DNA of 64,000 nucleotides from positions 496,001 through 560,000 of the forward strand of contig NZMW01000001.1 of the NCBI GenBank assembly GCA_002694685.1, read 5' to 3'. A program made the translations under genes and the position numbers. This DNA comes from Balneola sp. (lineage in GTDB: Bacteria; Bacteroidota; Rhodothermia; Balneolales; Balneolaceae). Below are positions 16,596 to 26,142 of this stretch, piece by piece (the first letter of the stretch is position 1; every line of letters starts with the position of its first letter). The notes beneath the pieces are model-generated. The model was given only the letters and a program-made list of their open reading frames with translations. It had not been told where the DNA came from and made no database searches.

Positions 16596-16615
16596 AAAAG
16601 TTCCCAAGAACTTTT
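16596..16615 (-). promoter_or_regulatory. Terminator-like hairpin in the crtB leader
   Basis: AAAAGTTC CCAA GAACTTTT is a perfect 8-bp stem with a 4-base loop. Read leftward it is followed by a T-run (GAACTTTTTT) and lies 43 bases before the crtB start codon, where a transcript from the divergent region would cross it. It may be an attenuator or the end of an upstream short RNA. Confidence 0.55.
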
Positions 16616-16698
16616 GAGAATAATCAGTTTTCTCCTATAACATTTTGAAAAGAAGATGTTTATACTAAAAACTTGAATTTGATTATATTGAGTTAATC

Positions 16699-16726
16699 TA
16701 ATAGTGTTATATTTTTAACACTATTA
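16699..16726. promoter_or_regulatory. 28-bp perfect palindrome upstream of the lacI-type gene
   Basis: TAATAGTGTTA and TAACACTATTA form perfect 11-bp arms around a 6-base spacer, ending 28 bases before the regulator's start codon. It is a good candidate operator for autoregulation or for control of the divergent crtB. It lacks the central CG of classical LacI operators. Confidence 0.55.
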
Positions 16727-16754
16727 TCAAGGAATGCTAAATAATTGAGGCGTA

Positions 16755-17774
16755 ATGAATAAGAAAGTAACGATTTATGAGGTTGCCAAACGAGCAGAAG
16801 TGGCTATCTCAACTGTTTCACGCGTACTGAACGGATCGGAAAATGTTTCTAAAGCAACAAAAGAGAAGGTCGAAAAGGCTATTGATGAACTTAATTTCCG
16901 GCCACAGGTTAGCGCCCGAAAGCTTGCAAGTAAAGAGCCTCAAATGCTTGCCATTGCTGTTCCCTCTTTCACAACTCCATATTTTAATGAAGTTCTGAAA
17001 GGTGTTAAAGATGAAATCAAGAAAATGGATCTTGATATTATCATGTATAATACCGGATCAAAACAACCCGAGGAAGCCGTCCAAAACTTTTTTGACCGCG
17101 GCACTGCCGATGCGGTTATCCTGCTTTCTATTGATGTGAGTGATAAGGTGCATAAACTTATTCAGGCTACCCAAACTCCGGCTGTGCTAGTAAATGCTCA
17201 ACATCCCTCCTACAATTATTTTATGCTGAATGATTACCAAGGCGGCTATTTAGCCGGTGAGCACTTGGTGAAGCAAGGCTTTGAGAATTTAGGGATGATT
17301 ACCAGTGTAATTGACTCAAGGGCTTCTCAGCAAAGACTGAAAGGATATACAGATGCTTTAAAAAACTACAAAATGAAGGTCGACAAGTCTCTTTTCATGA
17401 GTGGTGACTCTACCAAACATGGTGGTTTTACAGAAGAGTCAGGCTTCGAAGCGATCTACAAATTCGACAAACAAGGAAAATTCCCTGACGCTATTTTTTG
17501 CTCTAATGATACCCAAGCCGTTGGTGCTATCTATGCACTCTCAAAATTGGGGTTGAAGGTGCCTGATGATATTGCCATCATGGGATATGACAACATCAAA
17601 CTGAGTAAGTATCTCGAACTTACTACCATCGACCAAAAGATGTACACTATTGGTGTACAGGCTACAAAACGACTCGCAGAAATTATCACCAAACCGGATG
17701 ACGAACTTTATCAAACGACTATAAATCCAGTATTGGTAAAACGAGGTTCTACAGAAAATAAAAAGGCTAAGTAA
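16755..17774 (+). CDS. LacI family transcriptional regulator
   Basis: A 339-residue regulator with the N-terminal LacI helix-turn-helix (VTIYEVAKRAEVAISTVSRV then LNGSENVSKATKEKV), hinge residues near 50-60, and a periplasmic-binding-protein-like ligand domain (AIMGYDNIKLSKY near the C-terminus). The effector is unknown. It precedes purC with a one-base gap, but purine control is only a possibility, and it diverges from crtB. A perfect palindrome lies directly upstream and may be its own operator. Confidence 0.92.
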   Translation: MNKKVTIYEVAKRAEVAISTVSRVLNGSENVSKATKEKVEKAIDELNFRPQVSARKLASKEPQMLAIAVPSFTTPYFNEVLKGVKDEIKKMDLDIIMYNTGSKQPEEAVQNFFDRGTADAVILLSIDVSDKVHKLIQATQTPAVLVNAQHPSYNYFMLNDYQGGYLAGEHLVKQGFENLGMITSVIDSRASQQRLKGYTDALKNYKMKVDKSLFMSGDSTKHGGFTEESGFEAIYKFDKQGKFPDAIFCSNDTQAVGAIYALSKLGLKVPDDIAIMGYDNIKLSKYLELTTIDQKMYTIGVQATKRLAEIITKPDDELYQTTINPVLVKRGSTENKKAK

Positions 17775-17775
17775 G

Positions 17776-18729
17776 TTGAATTCTGATTTTTCCACCCGAG
17801 AAGCACTAGATAACTGTATTACTGATACCAACGTCCCTGGTCTCCCCGATCCCTACAAAGGAAAGGTCCGTGAAGTTTATGATCTGGATAACGATACACT
17901 TGGCATTGTTGTAACTGATCGCATTTCAGCCTTTGATTACATCATGAAGCAAGCTATTCCTTTTAAAGGACAGATTTTAAATCAGCTGGCTGCATTTTCT
18001 TTCGATAAGGTGAAAGACATTGTTGCTACTCATATCATTGATATTCCACATCCCAACGTAACTATTGCCAAAAAATGTGATCCTGTTCCAATTGAGGTAG
18101 TCATACGTGGCTATTTGACTGGACACGCCTGGCGGGTGTATAAATCTGGAAAAAGAGAACTATGCGGAGTAAAACTTCCCGATGGTTTAAAAGAACACGA
18201 TAAATTTCCCAAACCCATCCTCACTCCTGCCACAAAAGCGATGGAAGGTCATGACGAGGATATTTCTGAAGAGGAAATATTATCCCGGAAAATCGTATCA
18301 CCTGATCTTTGGAATGAAATTAAAGAGGTAGCATTCAAACTCTTTGAACGAGGAACACAAGTCGCTGCCGAACAAGGACTGATTCTTGTTGATACCAAAT
18401 ATGAGTTTGGAGTCTTCAAGGGTGAACTGACCCTTATTGATGAAGTACACACCACCGATTCTTCCCGCTATTTTTATTTAGAAGGATATGAAGAACGGCA
18501 AGCCAAGGGTGAAGGACAAAAACAGCTTTCCAAAGAGTTTCTGCGTGAATGGTTGATGGAAAACGATTTCCAAGGCTTAGACGGACAAACCCTTCCTGAC
18601 CTCCCGGACGAATTTCGCATGGAAGTTTTTCAGCGATATTCAGAATTATTCGAGATGCTTACCGGAACAGAATTTAAACCAGTTATTGAGAAAAACTTCA
18701 ATACCACCCTTAAGCAAATTTTGAAGTGA
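17776..18729 (+). CDS. purC: Phosphoribosylaminoimidazole-succinocarboxamide synthase
   Basis: A 317-residue SAICAR synthetase of purine biosynthesis, joining aspartate to CAIR with ATP. Recognisable are KGKVREVYDLDND near residue 27, DRISAFDYIM, and the SAICAR signature VIRGYLTGHAWR. The start is TTG one base after the lacI stop; the conserved segment begins close enough that no downstream ATG is acceptable. This is the long form of the enzyme. The last bases overlap the cupin gene. Confidence 0.93.
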   Translation: MNSDFSTREALDNCITDTNVPGLPDPYKGKVREVYDLDNDTLGIVVTDRISAFDYIMKQAIPFKGQILNQLAAFSFDKVKDIVATHIIDIPHPNVTIAKKCDPVPIEVVIRGYLTGHAWRVYKSGKRELCGVKLPDGLKEHDKFPKPILTPATKAMEGHDEDISEEEILSRKIVSPDLWNEIKEVAFKLFERGTQVAAEQGLILVDTKYEFGVFKGELTLIDEVHTTDSSRYFYLEGYEERQAKGEGQKQLSKEFLREWLMENDFQGLDGQTLPDLPDEFRMEVFQRYSELFEMLTGTEFKPVIEKNFNTTLKQILK

Positions 18730-19097
18730 TTATACCGGTCAACATAAAAGAAAAATTCAATCTTTTTGATGAGTACTGGACTCCGAAAATAGTTGGAGAA
18801 CTTAATGATCAGTATGTAAAGCTCGCTAAGCTAAAAGGTGAATTTGTTTGGCACAGCCATGAAAACGAAGACGAACTTTTCTACATCGTTAAGGGTGAAC
18901 TGATACTTAAATTCAGGGATAATAAAGATATCCTATTGAAAGAAGGTGAAATGCATATTGTTCCAGCTGGTGTTGAGCATTTCCCCATTGCAAAAGAAGA
19001 ATGCTGGGTGATGCTCGTGGAGCCCAAATCCACAACCCATACCGGTTCAATCCAAACCGATGGAACTGTAGCTATTGAAGATCAGGAGTGGATTTAA
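18726..19097 (+). CDS. Cupin domain-containing protein
   Basis: A 123-residue single cupin. The first motif WHSHENEDELFYIVKGEL supplies two His and a Glu metal ligand, and the second motif is EMHIVPAGVEHFPIA with a His. Such small cupins bind a metal and may be sugar- or acid-related isomerases or dioxygenases. The reaction here is unknown. The GTG start overlaps the purC stop (GTGA), so it is translationally coupled. Confidence 0.82.
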   Translation: MIIPVNIKEKFNLFDEYWTPKIVGELNDQYVKLAKLKGEFVWHSHENEDELFYIVKGELILKFRDNKDILLKEGEMHIVPAGVEHFPIAKEECWVMLVEPKSTTHTGSIQTDGTVAIEDQEWI

Positions 19098-19172
19098 TTA
19101 GTCTTATTCACTTTTTGAAAACCCCTCAGATTTTCTCACTTTCTTTGGTTATCAAAAACAAATGGAGTCATC

Positions 19173-20501
19173 ATGGGGCAAAAGAAGGAAAACAAGAAAT
19201 CTGCTAAATCAGCAAACCTTTCACGAAAGGATTTTCTTAAAAAATCGGCATTGGGTTTTGCTTCCTTTAGTATTGTTCCAAGATTTGTTCTGGGTGGAAC
19301 CGGCTACACTGCTCCAAGTGATAAAATCACCATTGGCTTTATTGGTACCGGAAAACAAAGCACCATTTTAGCCAATCCGTTTTTTAGTTTACCGGAAGCT
19401 CAGTTTGTAGCTTGCTGTGATGTTGACTCTATAAAGCGAACCAAATTTAAAGAATGGGTTGAGAGGAAATATGCAGACGCCGGAGAGCAAACGGATTATA
19501 CCGGGTGCACAGCGTATAAAGACTATAAAGAACTTATTGCCCATGACGATCTTGACGCCGTCATCGTTTGTACACCTGATCATTGGCACGCCATTCCTGC
19601 CATTGCAGCTCTCAATGCTGGAAAAGACTTGTATTGTGAAAAACCCTTGTCACTAACTGTTGAGGAAGGCCGGGCTATGGTGGAAGCCACAAGAAGAAAC
19701 GACCGGGTTGCACAAACAGGAAGCATGCAGCGGTCTTGGGATATTTTCGCAAAAGCATCCGAATTGGTTCGAAATGGATATTTAGGAGAAATCAAAGAAG
19801 TTAAAGTAAATGTAGGCGGACCTCCCCGAGCTTATGACCTTCCAAAACAAGCTGTTCCTGAAAGCCTTAATTGGGATGAATGGATTGGGCCTTCCCCTTT
19901 TGTAGTCTACAATAATGAAGTGGCCCCTCCCTATCCATGGGATAATTATCCCCGATGGAGAAGTTTTAAAGAATTTGGCGGCGGTGGTGTCACCGACTGG
20001 GGGGCTCATATGTTTGACATCGTACAGTGGGCTTTAGGTATGGACGACAGCGGCCCGGTTGAGTTCATTCCGCCTTCAGAAGAGAATGCACAACGTGGAC
20101 TAAAATTTATCTATGAAAATGGCATTGAAGTTACTCATGAAGACTTTGGCCGAGGAAATGCTGTGCGATTTATTGGATCAGAAGGATCCTTAGATATTAG
20201 CCGGGAGTTTCTGGAGCCTTCAAATATGAGCTTGGTCGACCACAAGCTTGGTGCTGACGAAACCAAACTTTTCCTTAGTGATAATCATTACCAGGACTGG
20301 TTTGATGCAATCAAAAACAGAACGAAACCAATAGCTGACATTGAAATTGGCCACCGGACGGCATCCATCTGTAATATAGCGAATATCGCTTATGAACTTC
20401 GAAGACCATTGAATTGGAATCCCGAAACTGAGCAATTTAAAGACGATGAAGCTGCAAATGCTATGTTGGGCCGGGAATATCGTAAAGGCTATTCTTTGTA
20501 A
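19173..20501 (+). CDS. Gfo/Idh/MocA family oxidoreductase with Tat-type signal
   Basis: A 442-residue NAD(P)-dependent oxidoreductase. The N-terminus NLSRKDFLKKSALGFAS followed by a hydrophobic stretch resembles a twin-arginine signal in which RK replaces RR, so export as a folded protein is likely. The Rossmann motif IGFIGTGKQ follows, and the catalytic-region DYLYCEKPLS-like stretch appears as DLYCEKPLS. GGGGVTDWGAHMFDIVQWAL is the substrate-domain signature of exported family members that often act on sugars. The ATG at 19173 is preferred to 19162, which is in another frame. Confidence 0.88.
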   Translation: MGQKKENKKSAKSANLSRKDFLKKSALGFASFSIVPRFVLGGTGYTAPSDKITIGFIGTGKQSTILANPFFSLPEAQFVACCDVDSIKRTKFKEWVERKYADAGEQTDYTGCTAYKDYKELIAHDDLDAVIVCTPDHWHAIPAIAALNAGKDLYCEKPLSLTVEEGRAMVEATRRNDRVAQTGSMQRSWDIFAKASELVRNGYLGEIKEVKVNVGGPPRAYDLPKQAVPESLNWDEWIGPSPFVVYNNEVAPPYPWDNYPRWRSFKEFGGGGVTDWGAHMFDIVQWALGMDDSGPVEFIPPSEENAQRGLKFIYENGIEVTHEDFGRGNAVRFIGSEGSLDISREFLEPSNMSLVDHKLGADETKLFLSDNHYQDWFDAIKNRTKPIADIEIGHRTASICNIANIAYELRRPLNWNPETEQFKDDEAANAMLGREYRKGYSL

Positions 20502-20542
20502 TGAATCCACTGATAACCTGAGAATTATTTCGATAAAATTCC

Positions 20543-21052
20543 ATGGATGACCAACTTCATTTTCGGAGAATCCGGCCTCGTATTAAGGTACCAACATCAT
20601 TAAGCACCGATGATATTAATCAGCGAATTAGAAGCTTATTAAAATCTGAAGACGCAAGCTGTGAAGGGAAAACCACCCGAGGTTATGCTACCATTTATCC
20701 TCCTTTAGAAGATCAGCATTTTTGGTCACCCCAACTCACCATCACCGTTGAAGAAAATGAGGATGGAAACCTAATTAGAGGTTTATATGGCCCGAAACCG
20801 TCGGTATGGACCATGTTTGTATTCTTCTACTCCGCTATCGGATTTGCAACTATGATTATTCTGATGGTAGGCTTATCACTTTGGAGTCTGGGAAATTCGG
20901 CAGGCATCCTTTGGTTTGTCCCTGTTTTAGTATTCCTATTTTTGAGCCTGTATCTGGTTGCTTACTTCGGACAAAAGCTGGGACACAAACAGATGGGAAA
21001 CATCCATCGCTTTATAGAAAAGTGCTTAGATCAGGAAATTGAAGCTCATTGA
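20543..21052 (+). CDS. Hypothetical two-helix membrane protein
   Basis: A 169-residue protein with a soluble N-terminal half (HFRRIRPRIKVPTSLS, a positively charged start, then FWSPQLTITVEEN) and two transmembrane helices near residues 90-112 and 118-140 (MFVFFYSAIGFATMIILMVG and GILWFVPVLVFLFLSLYLVA). The architecture suggests an inner-membrane protein with both ends in the cytoplasm. I do not recognise a family. It follows the oxidoreductase gene in the same direction after 41 bases. Confidence 0.65.
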   Translation: MDDQLHFRRIRPRIKVPTSLSTDDINQRIRSLLKSEDASCEGKTTRGYATIYPPLEDQHFWSPQLTITVEENEDGNLIRGLYGPKPSVWTMFVFFYSAIGFATMIILMVGLSLWSLGNSAGILWFVPVLVFLFLSLYLVAYFGQKLGHKQMGNIHRFIEKCLDQEIEAH

Positions 21053-21195
21053 TTTGTCTACATGATCCTTCAATAAATATCGCAGGGTTAAAACCCATGC
21101 TTGTTTACTTGAATCCATCAAAGCTATAATCAATATTCTCTCCTAAAAGCCTCTCCAATAAGAATAGAAAAAACTAACTGAACCAGCAAGAACGT

Positions 21196-21232
21196 AATCT
21201 GTGAAATCAGTGCCATCTGGCAATCTGCGATC
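21196..21232. repeat. Degenerate AATCTGTGA-type tandem repeat
   Basis: AATCTGTGA, AATCAGTGCC, ATCTGGC and AATCTGCGA follow each other just before the metF stop. They look like decayed copies of one roughly 9-10-base unit. Similar words are scattered in genomes of this group. No function is evident. Confidence 0.4.
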
Positions 21233-22187
21233 AAAATAACTCCTTAGCCACCTCATACACCGAAGCTGATTTCCCCATCGAGTAATAGTGCAGACTGGGA
21301 ACCCCAAATTCCATCAGCTCTTTGGATTGCTGAATAGTCCATTCAATCCCCACCTGAACCACTTCTTCTTTCGAATTACACTCCTCTACCGCTTTTGATA
21401 ACTCCATCGGCAAATCCACATGGAAAAGCTGTGGCAAAATCGTGAGCTGTTTTTGAGATGTGATGGGTTTTAAACCCGGAATAATGGGAAGTGTTATACC
21501 AGCTTCACGGCACTGCTTCACAAAATCTAAGTAGCACTGATTATCAAAAAACATCTGTGTAACGATGTAATGCCCACCTTTGTCCTGCTTCAGCTTCAGA
21601 TACTTCATGTCGGTTTGCATATTGGGAGCAGCATAATGCTTTTCGGGATAGCCCGCTACACCGATGCAAAAATCTGAGGGTTTGGCGTTTTCGAGGTCTT
21701 CATCGATATAAATCCCATTATTCAAGTCCACGACCTGTTCAATCAGGTCCGAAGCATAGGCATGTCCATCAGGCTCGGGCTTGAATTCACGCTCGGGCTT
21801 TCGAGTGTCGCCCTGAATCAACAGCACATTATCAATGCCAAGGAAGTTGAGGTCAATCAGGGCATTTTCAGTATCCTCTCTTGAAAAGCCACCACAGATG
21901 ATATGAGGAACCGCATCCACTTTGTAGTGATTCTGAATGGCGGCACAAATACCTACGGTGCCTGGTCGCTTACGTACCGTTTTCCGCTCCAGAAGGCCGT
22001 TGTCGCGTTTCTTGTATACAAACTCCTCTCGGTGGTAGGTAACGTCTACAAAAGGCGGATTGAACTCCATCAGCGGATCCATGTGATCAAACAGAGACCG
22101 AATATTTTGCCCTTTCAGCGGCGGTAAAACTTCAAATGAGAACAGCGTATCGCCATTCGCTTTTTCAATATGCTCAGTTACTTTCAT
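21231..22187 (-). CDS. metF: 5,10-methylenetetrahydrofolate reductase
   Basis: A 318-residue TIM-barrel flavoprotein reducing methylene-THF to 5-methyl-THF, the methyl donor for methionine synthase. The N-terminal SFEVLPPLKGQN carries the catalytic Glu, DVTYH and LIQGDTRKP are family motifs, and MQTDMKYLKLKQDKGGHYI then FFDNQCYLDFV are typical. The start lies three bases after the metH C-terminal gene stop, so it is the last gene of the riboswitch-controlled methionine operon. Confidence 0.95.
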   Translation of the reverse strand: MKVTEHIEKANGDTLFSFEVLPPLKGQNIRSLFDHMDPLMEFNPPFVDVTYHREEFVYKKRDNGLLERKTVRKRPGTVGICAAIQNHYKVDAVPHIICGGFSREDTENALIDLNFLGIDNVLLIQGDTRKPEREFKPEPDGHAYASDLIEQVVDLNNGIYIDEDLENAKPSDFCIGVAGYPEKHYAAPNMQTDMKYLKLKQDKGGHYIVTQMFFDNQCYLDFVKQCREAGITLPIIPGLKPITSQKQLTILPQLFHVDLPMELSKAVEECNSKEEVVQVGIEWTIQQSKELMEFGVPSLHYYSMGKSASVYEVAKELF

Positions 22188-22190
22188 TAC

Positions 22191-24887
22191 TTACTTCCTT
22201 GGATCATAGTCTAAATTAGGAGAAAGCCATCTTTCCACTTCCTCTTTCGTTAATAATTTTCGTTGGGTGTAGTCGGCGACCTGATCTTCCCCAATATTAC
22301 CAACACGGAAATACCGAGACTCAGGATGAGAAAAATATATTCCACTGACCGATGACGCCGGATACATTGCAAATGACTCGGTAAGCTCGATTTCAGCGTT
22401 TTTCTCTACATCTAACAGATCAAATAAAATGCGTTTTTCGGTATGATCGGGACAGGCCGGATATCCCGGTGCAGGTCGAATTCCTGAATAAGACTCCGCG
22501 ATTAATTCTTCATTGCTGAAATTCTCCTCATCCGAATAGCCCCAAAATTCTTTTCGAACACGCTCGTGCATCCGTTCGGCAAATGCTTCAGCAAGTCGAT
22601 CAGCTACTGCTTTTACCAAGATCACATTGTAGTCATCATTCGCCTTTTTGTATTCGTCGATGATAGGCTCAATTCCCAATCCGGCAGTTACCGCAAAAAA
22701 TCCAATGTAGTCCGTAATTCCGGTTTCCTTTGGAGCAATATAATCTGAAAGGCAGGAATTCGGCTGCCCTTTTCGCTTCTTCGTTTGCTGTCGTAAAAAG
22801 TGAAATTCAGTTTTCTCTTTGGATCGATTCTCATCTTCGAATACTTTTATATCATTACCGTAAGCGACTGCAGGATAAAAACCTACAACTGCCTTTTCTT
22901 TCAATAAATCCTCCTCTACAATACGATCCAGAAGTTCCTGAGCATCATCAAAAAGAGACTGTGCCTGCTCTCCTACTTCCTCATCATCCAGAATATCCGG
23001 GTATTTCCCCGTGAGCATCCAGGTCCGGAAAAAGGGCGACCAATCAATGTAATTTCTAAGCTCTGAGATCGGGTAATCATCAAATATTTTTTCTCCGAGG
23101 AAGGTCGGCTTAGGTGGTTCATATCCTGACCAGTCGATATCCGTTTTATTCTGTTGCGCATCTTCATAGCTCAACAGCTGCTTTCGGTTCTGTCGGTTTT
23201 CATGCTGCTCCCGAAGTCCCTCATACTCTTTCTTCACTTCAAGCCTCACGCCTTCCCTGCGCTGCTTACTGATCACATCCCCTGCAATAGAAACTGCTCG
23301 TGAGGCATCCAGCACATGAATAATGGAGCCATCATACTCGGGATCAATTTTAACAGCTGTGTGAAGACGTGATGTAGTTGCTCCCCCAATCAAGAGCGGC
23401 AGATCCATCTTTCTCTTCTTCATTTCGCGTGCTACATGAATCATTTCATCCAGAGACGGCGTGATCAATCCACTCAACCCAATAGCATCCACATTATGCT
23501 CTTCGGCTTTATCAAGGATTTTGTCCGCAGGAACCATCACTCCTAAATCAACCACATTATAATTATTACAGGCCAGTACCACGCTGACGATGTTTTTCCC
23601 AATATCATGTACATCACCCTTTACGGTGGCAAGCAAAATCTTGGGCTGTTCGCTGGTGTCTTTATTTCGAGCTTTTTCTTCTTCAAGATATGGAGTGAGA
23701 TAAGCCACAGCCTGCTTCATCACCCGGGCGCTTTTCACGACCTGAGGCAAAAACATCTTTCCTGCCCCAAAGAGATCACCAACCACATTCATTCCGTCCA
23801 TCAGCGGACCTTCAATCACCTCGAGCGGACTTCCATATTTTACCCGAGCTTCTTCCGCATCTTCTTCCGCAAACTCATTAATTCCTTTTACCAGCGCATG
23901 ACTAAGCCGTTCTTCCACTGGCTTCTTACGCCACTCATCATCTTTCTTCTGCTTGACGGACGAAGATTCGCCTTTAAACTCTTCCGCTATTTCCAGTAGC
24001 CGCTCGGTAGCATCATCCCTGCGATCAAAGAGCACATCTTCTACTCTCAACAGCAGGTCCTCAGGGATATCATCATACACTTCTAACTGCGTCGGATTCA
24101 CAATCCCCATATCCATGCCGTGCTGAATTCCGTGATATAGAAAAGCAGAGTGAATAGCCTCCCGAACACGATTATTTCCCCTAAAGGAGAAAGAGACGTT
24201 ACTTACTCCACCGATGATATGTGCTCCGGGTAAATTCTCCCTAATCCATTTGGCGGCATTAAAGAAGTCCAGAGCATTTTTCTTATGCTCATCCATTCCT
24301 GTTGCAACCGGAAAGATGTTGGGATCTAAAATGATATCTGAGGGATCAAACCCGGCTTCTTCGGTGAGAATCTTATACGCCCTACCACAAATCTCTTTTC
24401 GCCGGGGCAAGGTGTCGGCCTGACCATCTTCATCAAAAGCCATACAAATGACAGCTGCTCCAAAACGACGTATGATTTTAGCTCGCCGCAGAAATTCTTC
24501 TTCGCCATCCTTTAGGCTGATGGAATTCACAACGCCTTTCCCTTGCATGCATTTTAATCCGGCCAGAATGACTTCCCACTTTGAAGAATCAACCATAATG
24601 GGAATTTTAGCGATATCAGGATCGGAGGCGATGAGGTTCAGGAAGTGCGTCATTTCCTCGGCGCTATCCAACATCCCTTCGTCCATATTGACATCCAGAA
24701 TCTGAGCTCCGCCCTCAACCTGATCCAGCGCTACTTTCAGTGCATTATCATATTCCTTATTCTTGATGTAATTAAGGAAACGCTTTGAACCCGTTACGTT
24801 TGTGCGTTCTCCAACGTTGACAAAATTTGAATCCTTTGTAATGATGAGCGGCTCAAGTCCGCTTAGTGTGAGGGGAAGTGATTTCAT
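22191..24887 (-). CDS. metH: Cobalamin-dependent methionine synthase, C-terminal modules
   Basis: An 898-residue protein covering the pterin-binding ([16 protein letters not shown]), cap and B12-binding, and reactivation domains of MetH. The cobalamin His is in DVHDIG (residues 425-430), followed by [12 protein letters not shown]. The activation domain ends with [11 protein letters not shown] and [15 protein letters not shown]. The homocysteine-binding module is a separate upstream gene (25091-26092), so the usual single polypeptide of about 1230 residues is split. Methyl-THF comes from MetF, encoded next to it. Confidence 0.94.
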   Translation of the reverse strand: MKSLPLTLSGLEPLIITKDSNFVNVGERTNVTGSKRFLNYIKNKEYDNALKVALDQVEGGAQILDVNMDEGMLDSAEEMTHFLNLIASDPDIAKIPIMVDSSKWEVILAGLKCMQGKGVVNSISLKDGEEEFLRRAKIIRRFGAAVICMAFDEDGQADTLPRRKEICGRAYKILTEEAGFDPSDIILDPNIFPVATGMDEHKKNALDFFNAAKWIRENLPGAHIIGGVSNVSFSFRGNNRVREAIHSAFLYHGIQHGMDMGIVNPTQLEVYDDIPEDLLLRVEDVLFDRRDDATERLLEIAEEFKGESSSVKQKKDDEWRKKPVEERLSHALVKGINEFAEEDAEEARVKYGSPLEVIEGPLMDGMNVVGDLFGAGKMFLPQVVKSARVMKQAVAYLTPYLEEEKARNKDTSEQPKILLATVKGDVHDIGKNIVSVVLACNNYNVVDLGVMVPADKILDKAEEHNVDAIGLSGLITPSLDEMIHVAREMKKRKMDLPLLIGGATTSRLHTAVKIDPEYDGSIIHVLDASRAVSIAGDVISKQRREGVRLEVKKEYEGLREQHENRQNRKQLLSYEDAQQNKTDIDWSGYEPPKPTFLGEKIFDDYPISELRNYIDWSPFFRTWMLTGKYPDILDDEEVGEQAQSLFDDAQELLDRIVEEDLLKEKAVVGFYPAVAYGNDIKVFEDENRSKEKTEFHFLRQQTKKRKGQPNSCLSDYIAPKETGITDYIGFFAVTAGLGIEPIIDEYKKANDDYNVILVKAVADRLAEAFAERMHERVRKEFWGYSDEENFSNEELIAESYSGIRPAPGYPACPDHTEKRILFDLLDVEKNAEIELTESFAMYPASSVSGIYFSHPESRYFRVGNIGEDQVADYTQRKLLTKEEVERWLSPNLDYDPRK

Positions 24888-24920
24888 TTATATACAACAA
24901 AAATTTAGATTCCATCTCAT

Positions 24921-24948
24921 CGTCTGACGGCTAAAAGTCCGTCCGACG
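24921..24948. repeat. REP-like hairpin between the metH halves (inner)
   Basis: CGTCTGACGG (24921-24930), an 8-base spacer and CCGTCCGACG (24939-24948) form a 10-bp stem with one mismatch. It shares the CGTCNGACG-type word with the adjacent hairpin at 24979-25038. Confidence 0.7.
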
Positions 24949-24978
24949 AATTCTATCCACGGGCCCTCGCTTATAAAT

Positions 24979-25038
24979 CCATCGGACGACTCTTGTCCTT
25001 CATTCATCTCACCAAGCATAGGTTCAGTCGTCAGATGG
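24979..25038. repeat. REP-like hairpin between the metH halves (outer)
   Basis: CCATCGGACGACT (24979-24991) and AGTCGTCAGATGG (25026-25038) pair with one mismatch in 13, closing a 34-base loop. Together with the hairpin at 24921-24948 it makes a two-hairpin unit inside the operon that could affect mRNA stability or translation of the downstream gene. Confidence 0.7.
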
Positions 25039-25090
25039 GGTTCGAAGTAGTACTGTAAGTTTTGAATCTTTTCTTTCAATGAATGCATAG

Positions 25091-26092
25091 TTAGGCTACC
25101 GCTACTGCTTTTTTACGTGGTTCATAATTCTGGGCCAATTCGGCCATTTTTGAAATATGTGCGGGAGTAGTCCCACAACAACCGCCAAGGATATTCACCA
25201 AGTTTTCTTCCAGATACCTCTCCACTTCCTGCCCCATCAATTCTGGGTCTTGATCATATTCTCCAAACTCGTTCGGCAATCCGGCGTTGGGATAGGCGCT
25301 GACAAAGAAGTCCGACTTATCAGCCAGATTCTGTAAATACGGCTGTAACTGCTTTGCTCCCAATGCACAATTAAAGCCAACACTGAGAATGGGTGCATGT
25401 GAAACTGAAATCAAAAAGGCTTCTACGATTTGACCTGATAGCGTTCGTCCAGAAGCATCCGTAATCGTTCCCGAAACCATGATAGGCAACTTCTCTCCCC
25501 TTTCATCAAACAGTTCCTGAATGGCAAAGAGTGCCGCTTTAGCATTCAATGTATCGAAAATCGTTTCTATGAGGAGTAAGTCTGCACCGCCATCCATCAG
25601 ACCTTTCGCTTGTTCTTTGTAAGCCTCAGCGAGTTCATCAAAAGTAACGGCTCGGTAGGCAGGATCGGTAACTTCTGGGGAAATGGACGCTGTCCTATTG
25701 GTTGGGCCCATCGATCCGGCAACAAATCGTGGTCGATCCGGATTTTGTTCGGTGAATTTCTTCGTGGCTTTCTTGGCAATCTCAGCGGACTTCCGGTTTA
25801 GCTCATACACAATATGCTCAAGCTTGTAATCGGCCTGAGCAATGCTAGTACCGCTAAAGGTATTGGTTTCCACGATATCGGCTCCGGCAGCCAGGTATTC
25901 TTCGTGGATGGATTGAATGAGATCGGGACGAGTCAGGCTCAGGAGATCGTTATTTCCCTTCAGATCGTCTTTATGGTCTTTAAACTGTTCGCCTCTGAAA
26001 TCTTCTTCCTCCAGGGTATGACGCTGAATCATGGTTCCCATGGCTCCGTCTAGAATCAGAATGCGTTCTTGTAATGCTTGGTGTATAGTCAC
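25091..26092 (-). CDS. metH: Methionine synthase, homocysteine S-methyltransferase module
   Basis: A 333-residue homocysteine-binding domain equal to the N-terminal module of MetH. It begins near [13 protein letters not shown] and carries the zinc ligands Cys near 241 (GFNCALG) and the Cys pair near 305 ([11 protein letters not shown]). It must act together with the 22191-24887 product, since alone it lacks the folate and cobalamin modules. The start is GTG, directly downstream of the SAM riboswitch expression platform. A 197-bp spacer with two hairpins separates it from the second half. Confidence 0.93.
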   Translation of the reverse strand: MTIHQALQERILILDGAMGTMIQRHTLEEEDFRGEQFKDHKDDLKGNNDLLSLTRPDLIQSIHEEYLAAGADIVETNTFSGTSIAQADYKLEHIVYELNRKSAEIAKKATKKFTEQNPDRPRFVAGSMGPTNRTASISPEVTDPAYRAVTFDELAEAYKEQAKGLMDGGADLLLIETIFDTLNAKAALFAIQELFDERGEKLPIMVSGTITDASGRTLSGQIVEAFLISVSHAPILSVGFNCALGAKQLQPYLQNLADKSDFFVSAYPNAGLPNEFGEYDQDPELMGQEVERYLEENLVNILGGCCGTTPAHISKMAELAQNYEPRKKAVAVA

Positions 26093-26142
26093 TCTTTCAA
26101 TGTTGGATTAGCTTATGCAGAAAGAGCGTGAGTGATTAGCTC
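26093..26142 (-). promoter_or_regulatory. Expression platform of the SAM riboswitch
   Basis: Between the aptamer and the GTG start lies a second copy of the P1 3' strand, ATAAGC (minus strand of 26111-26116). It could pair with the aptamer's GCTTAT instead of the proximal copy, giving two exclusive folds. No typical terminator T-run was seen, so control may be at translation. Confidence 0.5.

Noticed and set aside
24888-25088. A 66-residue minus-strand frame filling the space between the metH halves
   Set aside because: Its sequence coincides with two REP-like inverted repeats, and the translation has no domain. The tight fit to both neighbours is striking, but repeat structure explains it better.
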